From contig NZ_MXAN01000044.1 of assembly GCF_002027545.1 (NCBI RefSeq), forward strand, positions 1-44,379: a stretch of DNA of 44,379 nucleotides, given 5' to 3'. Source of the stretch: Moraxella lacunata (GTDB lineage Bacteria > Pseudomonadota > Gammaproteobacteria > Pseudomonadales > Moraxellaceae). Below the pieces are notes generated by a model that was given only the letters and a program-made list of their open reading frames with translations, was not told the DNA's origin and made no database searches. Below are positions 1-8,428 of this stretch, in pieces. The position numbers were made by a program, and so were the translations under genes. Within the stretch, counting starts at the first letter, position 1; each line of letters begins with the position of its first letter.

Positions 1-15
1 CTTTTGGGGTGCGGT

Positions 16-651
16 TCAGGGCGTCCATGTTTTTATTTGTTCATCAATGTCATCAGGCACCACACCGCCATTATCTGCCACGATGTCATTAAAGGCACGA
101 TGATAACGAATGGCTTTGGGATTTTTGACCAATAGCGTCTCATCTTTGTTGCTTGGCTCAATGTTATACGCCCATGCACTAAAATTGGCAAAGTAGTTTT
201 TGGGGGTTTTGTACTCATGGCGGTTGATGGCGTAGAGTTGGTCAAAGGCATAGACGGTTGTGCCATCAGCGGTTCTAAGGCGTAAAATGGCGTCAGCGGT
301 ACGCTCACAGCGAATCACTCGCTCAATCTGACAGTTCACGCCATAAGGGCTATGCACCGCAGGGTAGGCGTTGATAAAGGCGGTGGGCTTGCCGTTATCC
401 ATGGCAAGGATTTGCTTGATGTGACAAGGGGTGTCTTGTCCGAGCAAAAGGGTCTTATGGTCGGTACGCCCCACGGTCAAACCAGCGGGCAGAGTGGCGG
501 TCTCCAACATGGCTTGGAGCCAATCTGGCACGTCATCGGCAATGTTATTGGTTAAAATTGCCCAATGGTCGCCATGCCCTGCATTTTTGTCACAAGGCAA
601 GTCTATCTTTTGGGGTGGTACTTCATGTTTATAGTCGTAGTGAATGCTCAT
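16..651 (-). CDS. Hypothetical protein, 211 aa
   Basis: I do not recognise this protein. It is predicted to be soluble: no signal peptide, membrane segment or low-complexity stretch is visible. Its composition is mixed, with several Trp, Tyr and His residues, and it ends in KTWTP. The ATG at 651 follows a GGGA ribosome binding site at good spacing, and the stop lies 16 bases from the window edge, so the gene is complete. Base composition matches the neighbouring housekeeping genes. It is divergent from lolC, about 175 bp away, so the two probably have separate promoters in the gap. Nothing in the context indicates a function. Confidence 0.75.
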   Translation of the reverse strand: MSIHYDYKHEVPPQKIDLPCDKNAGHGDHWAILTNNIADDVPDWLQAMLETATLPAGLTVGRTDHKTLLLGQDTPCHIKQILAMDNGKPTAFINAYPAVHSPYGVNCQIERVIRCERTADAILRLRTADGTTVYAFDQLYAINRHEYKTPKNYFANFSAWAYNIEPSNKDETLLVKNPKAIRYHRAFNDIVADNGGVVPDDIDEQIKTWTP

Positions 652-825
652 GGGTGTTCCCTATGGATAAATATGTCATCTTTAATAAGGGAGAATTTTA
701 AAAAATCAAGTCATCTTATCTGGCTGATTTTCATAAAATTTTATCATCATAAATGACAAAATCCCCAAAAGCACGCCAAAATGGTGTAAACTATGGCGTC
801 AAATTTTAAAAGGCAATTCCTATTT

Positions 826-2064
826 ATGTTTCGTCCCCTTGCTTTATTTATCGGACTAAGATACACCCGAGCCGAGCGTAAAAACGGCTTTATCTCCTTT
901 ATCTCGCTCATCTCAATGATTGGGCTGACCCTTGGCGTGGCGGTACTCATCACGGTTTTATCGGTGATGAATGGCTTTGATAGAGAGTTAAAAACCCGCA
1001 TTTTGGGCATGGTGTCACAGGCAAATGTCAGCTCTTATGAGATCATGCCTGATTGGCAAACACTTGCCAAAAAGATTGAAGAGAATGACAAAAATGTCGT
1101 GGCAACTGCTCCGTTTATTGGATTGCAAGGCATGCTGACCGCTCATGGACAGGTGGCGGGCATTATGGTAACAGGCATTGAACCTGAGCATGAGACGAAG
1201 GTCTCCATCATTGGCGAGCATATGGTGCAAGGCGACATCCATGCCCTAAAAGCGGGCGAATTTGGCATTGTGCTGGGTGAGAGCATGGTGCGTTCTATGG
1301 GGCTTACCATAGGGGATAAGATCACGTTGGTGCTGCCCGAAGCATCGGTATCGGCGGCGGGTGTCGTCCCTAGATTTAAGCGGTTTACCTTGGTGGGTGT
1401 GTTTAATATCAGCCAAGAGATAGACAATAACATGGCATATGTTGCCATGCGTGATGCAGGCGTGCTACTGCGTTTGCCCGAAGGGGCTCAGGGCATTCGC
1501 CTAAAAATGAATGATATTTTTAAAGCCCCCCAAGCAGCAGTCAAAGCCCAAAATGTCGCCCCTGAGCGTCTGATGGCAGATGATTGGACAAGTACGCATG
1601 GCAATCTGTTCTCTGCCATTCAAATGGAAAAAGCGATGATTGGGCTGTTGCTATTTTTGATTGTGGTGATTGCATCTTTTAATATCGTATCCAGCCTTGT
1701 CATGCTTGTGACGGACAAAAAATCAGACATTGCCATCTTAAAGACCTTTGGGGCAAGTCCTAAGCTCATCATGCAGGTCTTTATGGTGCAGGGCATGATT
1801 ATCGGGGTCATCGGTACGGTGGCAGGGACGATTTTGGGCGTGACTTTTACGCTGACCGTCAGTCAGTTGCTGGGCTTTATTAATAATGTGTTTGGTCTGC
1901 ACTTGTTTGATGCGTATTTTGTCAATTATCTGCCAACACACATTAAGGTAACGGATATTTTATTAATCACGTCGTCGTCATTTTTATTGTCATTTATCAT
2001 GACCATTTATCCTGCCTTAAAAGCAGCAAAAATCCAGCCTGCCCAAACTTTGCGTTATGAATAA
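826..2064 (+). CDS. lolC: Lipoprotein-releasing ABC transporter permease, LolC/LolE (LolF-type) family
   Basis: This is the inner-membrane permease of the Lol system, which extracts mature lipoproteins from the inner membrane and hands them to LolA. The N-terminus (FRPLALFIGLRYTRA) is typical of LolC/E. A first membrane segment lies near residues 19-45, followed by a large periplasmic domain of about 220 residues and three C-terminal membrane segments ending in AAKIQPAQTLRYE, as expected for the FtsX-like fold. I chose ATG 826 over the in-frame ATG at 793: family members begin at this Met, and an AAAAGG sequence precedes it while none precedes 793. lolD follows after 9 nt. Only one permease gene is present, which suggests a LolF-type homodimer as described in some gammaproteobacteria, unless lolE lies elsewhere. 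Confidence 0.93.
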   Translation: MFRPLALFIGLRYTRAERKNGFISFISLISMIGLTLGVAVLITVLSVMNGFDRELKTRILGMVSQANVSSYEIMPDWQTLAKKIEENDKNVVATAPFIGLQGMLTAHGQVAGIMVTGIEPEHETKVSIIGEHMVQGDIHALKAGEFGIVLGESMVRSMGLTIGDKITLVLPEASVSAAGVVPRFKRFTLVGVFNISQEIDNNMAYVAMRDAGVLLRLPEGAQGIRLKMNDIFKAPQAAVKAQNVAPERLMADDWTSTHGNLFSAIQMEKAMIGLLLFLIVVIASFNIVSSLVMLVTDKKSDIAILKTFGASPKLIMQVFMVQGMIIGVIGTVAGTILGVTFTLTVSQLLGFINNVFGLHLFDAYFVNYLPTHIKVTDILLITSSSFLLSFIMTIYPALKAAKIQPAQTLRYE

Positions 2065-2073
2065 GGGGGTGAC

Positions 2074-2754
2074 ATGAGTATTATTTTACAGGCAAAAAAC
2101 ATTAGTAAAATCTATGATGAAGGTAAAATTCAAACGTCCGTGCTGACAGGGCTTGATTTAACTGTTCATCAAGGTGAGCGTATCGCCATCGTTGGTAGTA
2201 GCGGTTCGGGCAAAAGTACGCTGTTGCACTTATTGGGGGGCTTGGACATACCGACCACAGGTGAAGTGTGGCTCAAAGGCGTGTGCCTAAATCATCTGGC
2301 AGAGGCGAGACGTGGACGTATGCGTAATGAGCATTTGGGTTTTATTTATCAATTTCATCACCTTTTGGCGGAGTTTAATGCGACCGAAAATGTTGCCATG
2401 CCCTTGCTTATGCGTGCTGATGTGAGCATTAATGAAGCAAGAAGTAGGGCGAATGAACTGCTTGACCGTGTTGGTCTATCGCACCGTACTCACCACCGCC
2501 CAAGCGAGCTGTCAGGGGGTGAGCGTCAGCGTGTGGCGATTGCTCGGGCATTGGTTACACGTCCTAGTCTGGTGCTGGCTGATGAGCCAACGGGCAACCT
2601 AGACGATGATAATGCCTTAGCGGTATTTGAACTGCTCTCAGAGCTACAAGACACGCTTGGCATGGCACTGCTTATGGTAACACATGATAGGGTGTTGGCG
2701 GCACGAGCTGATAGAGTGCTACACATGAAAAGTGGAACATGGGCAGAGTTTTGA
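2074..2754 (+). CDS. lolD: Lipoprotein-releasing system ATP-binding protein LolD
   Basis: This is the ATPase subunit that powers lipoprotein release with the upstream permease. All ABC motifs are visible: Walker [10 protein letters not shown] at residues 41-49, a Q-loop region (IYQFHHLL), signature [15 protein letters not shown], Walker [13 protein letters not shown] and the switch histidine in MVTHD. The length of 226 aa is normal for LolD, and the sequence is closest to the LolD/MacB-ATPase branch. The start at 2074 follows a GGGGG run that also lies just after the lolC stop, so translation of the two genes is probably coupled. A hairpin terminator follows 40 bp downstream. Confidence 0.95.
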   Translation: MSIILQAKNISKIYDEGKIQTSVLTGLDLTVHQGERIAIVGSSGSGKSTLLHLLGGLDIPTTGEVWLKGVCLNHLAEARRGRMRNEHLGFIYQFHHLLAEFNATENVAMPLLMRADVSINEARSRANELLDRVGLSHRTHHRPSELSGGERQRVAIARALVTRPSLVLADEPTGNLDDDNALAVFELLSELQDTLGMALLMVTHDRVLAARADRVLHMKSGTWAEF

Positions 2755-2796
2755 TGGGATTGTTACATAAAATATAGAAATATAGAATATATGTCA

Positions 2797-2823
2797 AAAA
2801 ACCACGCCCTAAGACGTGGTTTT
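2797..2823. terminator. Bidirectional terminator between lolD and lldD
   Basis: The inverted repeat AACCACG ... CGTGGTT has an 8-nt loop, with A-rich sequence on one side and T-rich sequence on the other. It lies between the convergent ends of lolD and lldD and could stop transcription from both. Confidence 0.75.
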
Positions 2824-2834
2824 GTGTTCTTTTC

Positions 2835-4043
2835 TTACCAACGAATTGGAATGATGTGTGGATTGCTGGCTTTAAGATTTTCGTAAGTGCCTTTGATAAA
2901 GATGTCTTCATTGACCGTACTGATGTTAGTATGACCGCAAAAAGCCATGGTAATGTCGCATTCTTTGTAGATAATCTCTAAGGCACGGCGAACACCATCT
3001 TCGCCATACGCCCCCAAACCATATAGGAATGAGCGACCTATCATCGTGCCTTTTGCTCCCAGTGCGATGGCTTTTAGTACGTCTTGACCTGAACGGATGC
3101 CACTGTCTAGCCAAATTTCACATTTTGAATTTTCCGCTTGTACCGCTTGCACGCAATCAGCAAGACTGGCGATGGAGCTTGGTGCCCCATCTAACTGACG
3201 ACCACCGTGATTGGAGATGACCATGGCATCTGCCCCTGACCTGGCAGCCAAAATGGCATCTTCTGGCTCCATGATGCCTTTGATGATAAGTGGCCCGCCC
3301 CATAACTCTTTGATGCGAGCGACATCATCCCAGTTAAGACGAGGGTCAAACTGCTCTGCTGTCCATGATGATAGGCTAGATAAGTCGCCCACACCCTCGG
3401 CATGACCGACGATGTTGCGAAAGGTATGGCGTTTGGTGCCAAGCATATTAAAGCACCATTCAGGCTTAGTCATCAGATTGATGATGTTGGTTAGGGTGGG
3501 CTTAGGCGGTGCAGACAGTCCATTTTTGATGTCTTTGTGGCGTTGTCCCAGTACTTGCAAATCAGCAGTTAGGATAAGGGCAGAGCATTTGGCTTCTTTG
3601 GCACGGCGAATCAGGTTTTCCATGAATTTTTTATCACGCATGACATACAGCTGAAACCAAAATGGCTTGGTGGTGTTCTCTGCCACATCTTCAATGGAGC
3701 AAATACTCATCGTTGAGAGCGAAAACGGAATGCCAAATTTTTCAGCGGCACGAGCAGCGTGAATCTCACCGTCCGCCCACATCATGCCCGTAAAGCCTGT
3801 CGGGGCGATTGCCACTGGCATATGCACGTCTTGTCCTATCATCTGTGTGGCAAGTGAGCGACCTTCCATGTCCACCAGTACACGTTGGCGTAGCTTGATG
3901 CGGTCAAAGTCAGTTTCGTTATTGCGATAGGTAGTCTGTGTCCACGAACCGCTGTCTACATAGTCGTAGAACATACGGGGTACTTTACGCTCAGCAACAC
4001 GGCGTAGGTCTTCAATTTCGGTGATTTTGCTTAAATCTGCCAT
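2835..4043 (-). CDS. lldD: FMN-dependent L-lactate dehydrogenase
   Basis: This enzyme oxidises L-lactate to pyruvate and passes electrons to the respiratory chain at the inner membrane. The 402-aa protein belongs to the FMN alpha-hydroxy-acid dehydrogenase family. Visible motifs are the N-terminal VPRMFYDYVDSGS segment, the FMN-binding IAPTGFTGMMWADGE region, FWFQLYV, and the active-site ISNHGGRQLDG with its catalytic His, followed by GIRSGQDVLKAIALGA. The length is slightly above the usual 380-396 aa. The ATG is preceded by AAGG at good spacing. It follows lctP in the same direction but is separated from it by a hairpin and five tandem octamers, so it may be transcribed partly on its own. 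Functionally it pairs with the lactate permease upstream. Confidence 0.95.
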   Translation of the reverse strand: MADLSKITEIEDLRRVAERKVPRMFYDYVDSGSWTQTTYRNNETDFDRIKLRQRVLVDMEGRSLATQMIGQDVHMPVAIAPTGFTGMMWADGEIHAARAAEKFGIPFSLSTMSICSIEDVAENTTKPFWFQLYVMRDKKFMENLIRRAKEAKCSALILTADLQVLGQRHKDIKNGLSAPPKPTLTNIINLMTKPEWCFNMLGTKRHTFRNIVGHAEGVGDLSSLSSWTAEQFDPRLNWDDVARIKELWGGPLIIKGIMEPEDAILAARSGADAMVISNHGGRQLDGAPSSIASLADCVQAVQAENSKCEIWLDSGIRSGQDVLKAIALGAKGTMIGRSFLYGLGAYGEDGVRRALEIIYKECDITMAFCGHTNISTVNEDIFIKGTYENLKASNPHIIPIRW

Positions 4044-4056
4044 AAAACAGCCTTAG

Positions 4057-4096
4057 TTTTAAAGTTTTAAAGTTTTAAAGTTTTAAAGTTTTAAAG
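4057..4096. repeat. Five tandem TTTTAAAG octamers in the lldD leader
   Basis: Five perfect head-to-tail copies of TTTTAAAG (CTTTAAAA in the sense of lldD) end 13 bp upstream of the lldD ATG, next to its AAGG ribosome binding site. Perfect short tandem repeats of this kind can change copy number by slippage. Here such a change would alter leader length or promoter spacing rather than a reading frame. Confidence 0.95.
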
Positions 4097-4128
4097 GTGG
4101 GTATATTTTACAATACTTTATAAAAAAT

Positions 4129-4158
4129 AACAAAAGGGATTATAAAACCCCTTTTGTT
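4129..4158 (-). terminator. Hairpin terminator between lctP and lldD
   Basis: A perfect 10-bp stem, AACAAAAGGG / CCCTTTTGTT, has a 10-nt loop and is followed on the minus strand by a T-rich run. It lies 13 bp beyond the lctP stop, so it should terminate or attenuate transcription before lldD. Confidence 0.8.
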
Positions 4159-4171
4159 AGATGGTAGGTTA

Positions 4172-5932
4172 TCAGGCTCGCTCGCTCTTTTTGCCGACAA
4201 CAGTCATGATGGTAAAGAAAGCAATCGCCCACAATGTTGCTGCAATCCACCACACAGGGTTAAAGATGAACGCCATGCCCACCAGACCTGCTTGTATCAC
4301 ATAATAACTCATGGCGATGAGCGTCTTACGGATGACCAAGCCTTCACGGTTTACTAGACCGACCACCGCACAGGCGGCGACGACGTTATGCACGCTAATC
4401 ATGTTACCAGCGGCACCGCCCACGGCTTGCAAAGCGACGACTTTGGCGGCGTCATTGGCACCTAGGTCAATCTGAGCGGCAGTACTCCACTGAAAATGGC
4501 TAAACATCATGTTAGAGACGGTATTTGACCCTGCAATGAACGCCCCCAACGCCCCAATCCACGGAGCGAACAGTGGCCATGCGTCTGCAAACATGTCCGC
4601 TGCTCCTGCCGCCAGTACTTTTGGCATGGCAAGAATAGGCTCGGCAACATCAGCAGGCGTGCCAGAGTTAATAAATACCTGCACCATGGGGATGGAGAAT
4701 AGTAGGGCGGGGGCGGCAGCTATCATGGTTTTGCCAGAAGCTGACCAGCTTTTTTTGATGGTATCGCCTTTCATGCCAAACAAAAAGATACAGATGATAG
4801 AGACAAGCAGTAGCACCGTTGCAGGTGAGTACAAAAGCTGTGTTTTATTGGTGATGTTAGTCTCTAAGATATTACTAAACGTAATGACGGCATTGCTGCT
4901 TAACCAGTCTTTTAATGGCTTGATGGTACGAGTGGCAATCAAGATGCAGATGACCAATAAATAAGGAGAGAATGCTTTGACAATGGAAAATTTGGCTTTT
5001 TCATTCACATCAACATTGGTGGTTGCCAGTGTGCCTTTCCAATCTTCTTCCCATGTATCACGGCTTTCAAAATCAAAGGTGTTTTTTGGGGTCAAAAAAC
5101 CCATTTTGGCAGCTGGTACGACGATAGCAAGACCGACCACCGCCCCAACCAAAGAGGGCAGTTCTGGACCGACAAATTTGGCAGTCAAGTAATAAGGAAT
5201 GACAAAACAAAGACCTGCAAATATAGCAAAAGGAGCGGCTTCAAAGCCTTGACGGAACGAGCGTTTTGCCCCAAAGAATTTGGTTAAAAAACAGCACAGA
5301 ATTAATGGAATTAAAAAACCCACAACCGAGTGTACAAACGCAACATTTGCCCCAATCTGTACGATATAATCACCAAAGGCGATGCCTTGCTGACCAATGG
5401 CAGTACTTACATCATCTTTGTTTTCAAGACCTGAGTTCACACCAATGAGAATGGGTGTACCGACCGCACCATAGGAGACAGGAGCGGATTGAATGATGAG
5501 AATCGCCATGACGCATGCCATTGCAGGAAAGCCGAGTGCCAGCAGTAAGGGAGCACCGACCGCCGATGGCGTACCCCAACCTGTTGAACCTTCAATGAGC
5601 GAACCAAACAGCCATGCCACGATAATCATTTGTACACGGCGGTCAGGCGAGATGCCCATAAAACCTTGACGAATGGCAACGATTGCTCCGCTCTCTTTTA
5701 GGGTGTTAAGCAGTAACACCGCTGTAAAGACAATAAATAGCACATTGACAGCGGTCAGTACGCCATGAATGGTTGCAGCGGCAACCTGACTGCCAGAGGT
5801 CTGCCATACAAACAATGACAGCAAGGCGGTTGCAAAATATGCCACAGGCATGGCAATTTTGGCAGGCAATCGCATGACGACCAATAAGATAAAAACAATT
5901 AAAATTGGTAATAGTGCCAAAAAGATTAGCAT
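4172..5932 (-). CDS. lctP: L-lactate permease, LctP family
   Basis: This inner-membrane carrier imports L-lactate with protons. It has about 12 or more hydrophobic segments along its length and family features such as GSLIEGSTGWGTPSAVGAPLL, APVSYGAVGTPI and, near the C-terminus, AGSNTVSNMMFSHFQW and VGGAAGNMISVHNVVAA. The length is normal for the family. The reading frame extends to a GTG at 5938, but an AGGAG ribosome binding site abuts that GTG and lies 5 nt from the ATG at 5932, so I take the ATG (586 aa). It is the first gene of a lactate-use cluster with lldD. The leader region upstream is AT-rich, and no lactate regulator gene is present next to it. Confidence 0.94.
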   Translation of the reverse strand: MLIFLALLPILIVFILLVVMRLPAKIAMPVAYFATALLSLFVWQTSGSQVAAATIHGVLTAVNVLFIVFTAVLLLNTLKESGAIVAIRQGFMGISPDRRVQMIIVAWLFGSLIEGSTGWGTPSAVGAPLLLALGFPAMACVMAILIIQSAPVSYGAVGTPILIGVNSGLENKDDVSTAIGQQGIAFGDYIVQIGANVAFVHSVVGFLIPLILCCFLTKFFGAKRSFRQGFEAAPFAIFAGLCFVIPYYLTAKFVGPELPSLVGAVVGLAIVVPAAKMGFLTPKNTFDFESRDTWEEDWKGTLATTNVDVNEKAKFSIVKAFSPYLLVICILIATRTIKPLKDWLSSNAVITFSNILETNITNKTQLLYSPATVLLLVSIICIFLFGMKGDTIKKSWSASGKTMIAAAPALLFSIPMVQVFINSGTPADVAEPILAMPKVLAAGAADMFADAWPLFAPWIGALGAFIAGSNTVSNMMFSHFQWSTAAQIDLGANDAAKVVALQAVGGAAGNMISVHNVVAACAVVGLVNREGLVIRKTLIAMSYYVIQAGLVGMAFIFNPVWWIAATLWAIAFFTIMTVVGKKSERA

Positions 5933-6256
5933 ATACACTCCTTTGTCTAATATAAAGACCGTACGCCCATCTGTATTGTAATTTCAGTGTTTGAAATGGT
6001 ATTTATTGTTGGGTCATACAAAAAATAACAATTGCTTGCAATGTCAGTTTGGCACATCACAAAGCCCTGTTTTGATAAAATTTAGCAAAAACCACAATAA
6101 AAAATGGTTGTTTACAATAAATCTCATTAACAACTAATGAGTGAGATGCTATTTTACTCAAAAACTTATTAAAAATAAATAACTGATTTTTAAAAATAAT
6201 AAAATTTTATTGTTTTTTGTGATTTAAAAAACTAATAAAAATGAAAATGTGTCTAT
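5933..6256. other. AT-rich intergenic region, lctP promoter region
   Basis: This 324-bp gap holds no gene I can support. It contains a perfect 7-bp inverted repeat, CTCATTA-acaac-TAATGAG, at 6123-6141 and a near-palindrome TTTCAGTGTTTGAAA around 5982-5997. Either could be an operator for lctP. On the minus strand a possible promoter reads TTGCAA, 17 nt, TATGAC at about 6015-6045. None of the family-A to family-D repeats is seen here. Confidence 0.45.
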
Positions 6257-6676
6257 TTATTTGATGTGTTTGTGGTGATGATTTGGCAAAAGATGAATGA
6301 CATCCATGACACCAAACGGATAGCACAGCAGGCAGGTGGGGGTGATAAGTATGGGGATGAGCATGCCCAAATGGTCAATCAACTCATCACTGCCAGTCAG
6401 CTCTAACACGTGAACGGTGGGCATGTGTGGATATATGACCCGAACTTGGGTCAGTAGGGCATGACTGGCATGACACAGATGACAGCCATCCGTGCCTAAA
6501 AAATACCAATCAGCGGTAGGGTTGGATGAGTGGATGATTTGTTGGCTGTCCGAATCTGTAAATGTCGCCAATAGTAGAGCATGGAACGTGCGGTATTCGT
6601 TATGGTCTAGGCAAGTCAGGGCAAAGCGGTCATCTGTTAAGTTTTGTAAGTATTTGATAAAATTAATATTATTCAT
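6257..6676 (-). CDS. Glutaredoxin-like / thioredoxin-fold protein (possibly DUF836)
   Basis: This 139-aa protein has a CHLC redox motif at residues 65-68, just after a short strand (WYFLGTDG). A PTVHVLELTGSDELIDHLGMLIPILI segment follows, resembling the beta-strand and cis-Pro region (ITPT) of glutaredoxin-like DUF836 proteins. The CxxC normally sits near the N-terminus in that family, so the first ~55 residues are an extension of unknown role. Substrate and partner are unknown. It is divergent from mtgA with an 89-bp gap. The ribosome binding site is weak, so the start is uncertain. Confidence 0.6.
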   Translation of the reverse strand: MNNINFIKYLQNLTDDRFALTCLDHNEYRTFHALLLATFTDSDSQQIIHSSNPTADWYFLGTDGCHLCHASHALLTQVRVIYPHMPTVHVLELTGSDELIDHLGMLIPILITPTCLLCYPFGVMDVIHLLPNHHHKHIK

Positions 6677-6765
6677 AAAAAATAATGCCCTGTGGCAAAA
6701 AATCGTGTAAAATAGGGTGTTTATTATAGCAAATACGCCCCAAGTTTATCTTATTAGTTTATTTT

Positions 6766-7515
6766 ATGTTTAAAAAAACCACAAATACGCCATCGCAGCC
6801 CAGTCCCGACCCACAAACTCCGCCCAAACCCAAAAGACGGGGACTGGTGGCATGGCTGTGGCGATGGGTGATAGCTCCGCTATTGGTGTTGGTCATCAGT
6901 TTTCATTTGCTCATTGTAGCCATGCTCGGTGTGTGGAGCGTCTACCCTGTTGGTAATTCTATGTTTATGGTCGCTCATCGCCTATCGGGGGGCGAGGTTA
7001 CACAGGTATGGGTGGATTATGATAATATCGCCAAAGCGGTCAAACAGGCAGCAGTGGTAAGTGAAGATGCTAAATTTACCACGCATAACGGTTTTGATAT
7101 GGATGGCATTGAGCGTGCCATTAGGGCAAACGAAGCAGGCGGGGCGGTGTCAATGGGTGGCTCGACCATCAGCCAACAGCTTGCCAAAAATTTGTTTTTG
7201 ACATCGCACCGCTCCTATATCCGTAAAGGCGAGGAGGCGATTATCACGGTGATGATGGAGCAAATGTGGGACAAACAGCGGATTTTGGAAGTGTATCTGA
7301 ACGTGGCGGAATTTGGCGAGGGCATTTATGGTATTGAGACGGCGGCTCGGCATTATTATGGCAAATCTGCCAAAAACCTAAGCCGTGAGCAGTCGGCACT
7401 ACTCATCAGCATGCTCCCCAATCCCAAATATTACCAAAAAAATCTCAATAACCGTCGCCTACAAAACAAAAAGCGGATTATCATGAAGCGTATGCCCAGT
7501 GCGGTATTGCCTTAG
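6766..7515 (+). CDS. mtgA: Monofunctional biosynthetic peptidoglycan transglycosylase
   Basis: This GT51 enzyme polymerises lipid II into glycan strands at the outer face of the inner membrane. A Pro-rich cytoplasmic stretch of about 25 residues precedes a membrane anchor (VIAPLLVLVISFHLLIVAMLG). The catalytic domain shows the family motifs in order: VSEDAKFTTHNGFD with the catalytic Glu, GGSTISQQLAKNLFL, RKGEEAIITVMMEQMW, and KQRILEVYLNVAEFGEGIYGIE. There is no transpeptidase domain. The length of 249 aa is typical of MtgA. Its stop is 1 nt from the stop of the convergent trmB, leaving no room for a terminator between the genes. No clear ribosome binding site precedes the ATG. Confidence 0.95.
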   Translation: MFKKTTNTPSQPSPDPQTPPKPKRRGLVAWLWRWVIAPLLVLVISFHLLIVAMLGVWSVYPVGNSMFMVAHRLSGGEVTQVWVDYDNIAKAVKQAAVVSEDAKFTTHNGFDMDGIERAIRANEAGGAVSMGGSTISQQLAKNLFLTSHRSYIRKGEEAIITVMMEQMWDKQRILEVYLNVAEFGEGIYGIETAARHYYGKSAKNLSREQSALLISMLPNPKYYQKNLNNRRLQNKKRIIMKRMPSAVLP

Positions 7516-7516
7516 C

Positions 7517-8359
7517 TTACACCTTTTTATACAGCAAATCCCAAGACGCACGCCCATAGTCTGCTCCACGTTTTTCAAATTTGGTGGCAGGGCGAAAGTC
7601 GGGACGTGGCGAAAAGTTGCCATGTCCTGCCATGTTTTCAAATTGGCTCATATTATCCAAAACTTCAAGCATCCATAGGGCATAATGCTCCCAATCGGTC
7701 GCACTGTGAAAAATTCCGCCTGTTTTTAATTTGTCCGCCACTAAGGTCATGCGGTCGGTCGTTACAAAACGGCGTTTGTAGTGTCGCTTTTTTTGCCACG
7801 GATCGGGAAAATAAAGCTGTACGGTGTCTAAATGTTCATCTGGTAGGTTATTGAGCAAGGCAATCGCATCGCCATTTAGCACCTTTAAATTGGTCAGCCC
7901 CAGTTCATGAGCAAGGTAAGCGGCTCGTCCAATGCCTGGTTCGTGAACTTCTATACCGACAAAGTTACGAGCTGGCTCGGCTTGTGCCATTTCTACCAAG
8001 CTGTCGCCCATGCCAAAGCCGATTTCTAGGGTCAAGGGGGCGTTCTCGCCATTTGGTGTTTCTTTAAAAAATGCCCGCAAATCGGTGATGTTGGACACAT
8101 CGCCCAATTTGCCCAAATCCTTACCGTGATTGATGATGTACGGAGCAAAGGCGGGGTCGGTCAAGGCTTGTTCGGCATACTGGCTTAGGTGCGTTCGCCG
8201 TCTCATAAAGGTGGCGATGGCGTGGCTATACTCGGTCGGTGTGCGAGATAAGTTTTGGATTTCTTGGCTGATGGTATCCCGAGAGATGTCAGGGGTTTGG
8301 CGGTCGCCCCCAACAGGGGCAAGGGGGGCTTTTGGGGTGGATTGGTCTGTGTTAGTCAT
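7517..8359 (-). CDS. trmB: tRNA (guanine-N7-)-methyltransferase TrmB
   Basis: TrmB methylates N7 of G46 in the variable loop of tRNAs, using S-adenosylmethionine. The SAM-binding motif [15 protein letters not shown], the acidic IEVHEPGIG loop, the [16 protein letters not shown] substrate motif and the C-terminal [17 protein letters not shown] are all present. At 280 aa it is about 40 residues longer than E. coli TrmB; the extra length is a low-complexity N-terminus rich in Pro, Thr and Asp. No good ribosome binding site precedes the ATG at 8359, so the real start could be downstream. It is divergent from the gene at 8429. Confidence 0.94.
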   Translation of the reverse strand: MTNTDQSTPKAPLAPVGGDRQTPDISRDTISQEIQNLSRTPTEYSHAIATFMRRRTHLSQYAEQALTDPAFAPYIINHGKDLGKLGDVSNITDLRAFFKETPNGENAPLTLEIGFGMGDSLVEMAQAEPARNFVGIEVHEPGIGRAAYLAHELGLTNLKVLNGDAIALLNNLPDEHLDTVQLYFPDPWQKKRHYKRRFVTTDRMTLVADKLKTGGIFHSATDWEHYALWMLEVLDNMSQFENMAGHGNFSPRPDFRPATKFEKRGADYGRASWDLLYKKV

Positions 8360-8428
8360 GGTATATTATCTAAAAAAGGCGTAAAATAGTGCCTATTATA
8401 AAGCATTCATCGGTTAAGTACAAAATTT

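Noticed and set aside
793..825. Upstream ATG extension of lolC
   Set aside because: No ribosome binding site, and family members start at the Met at 826.
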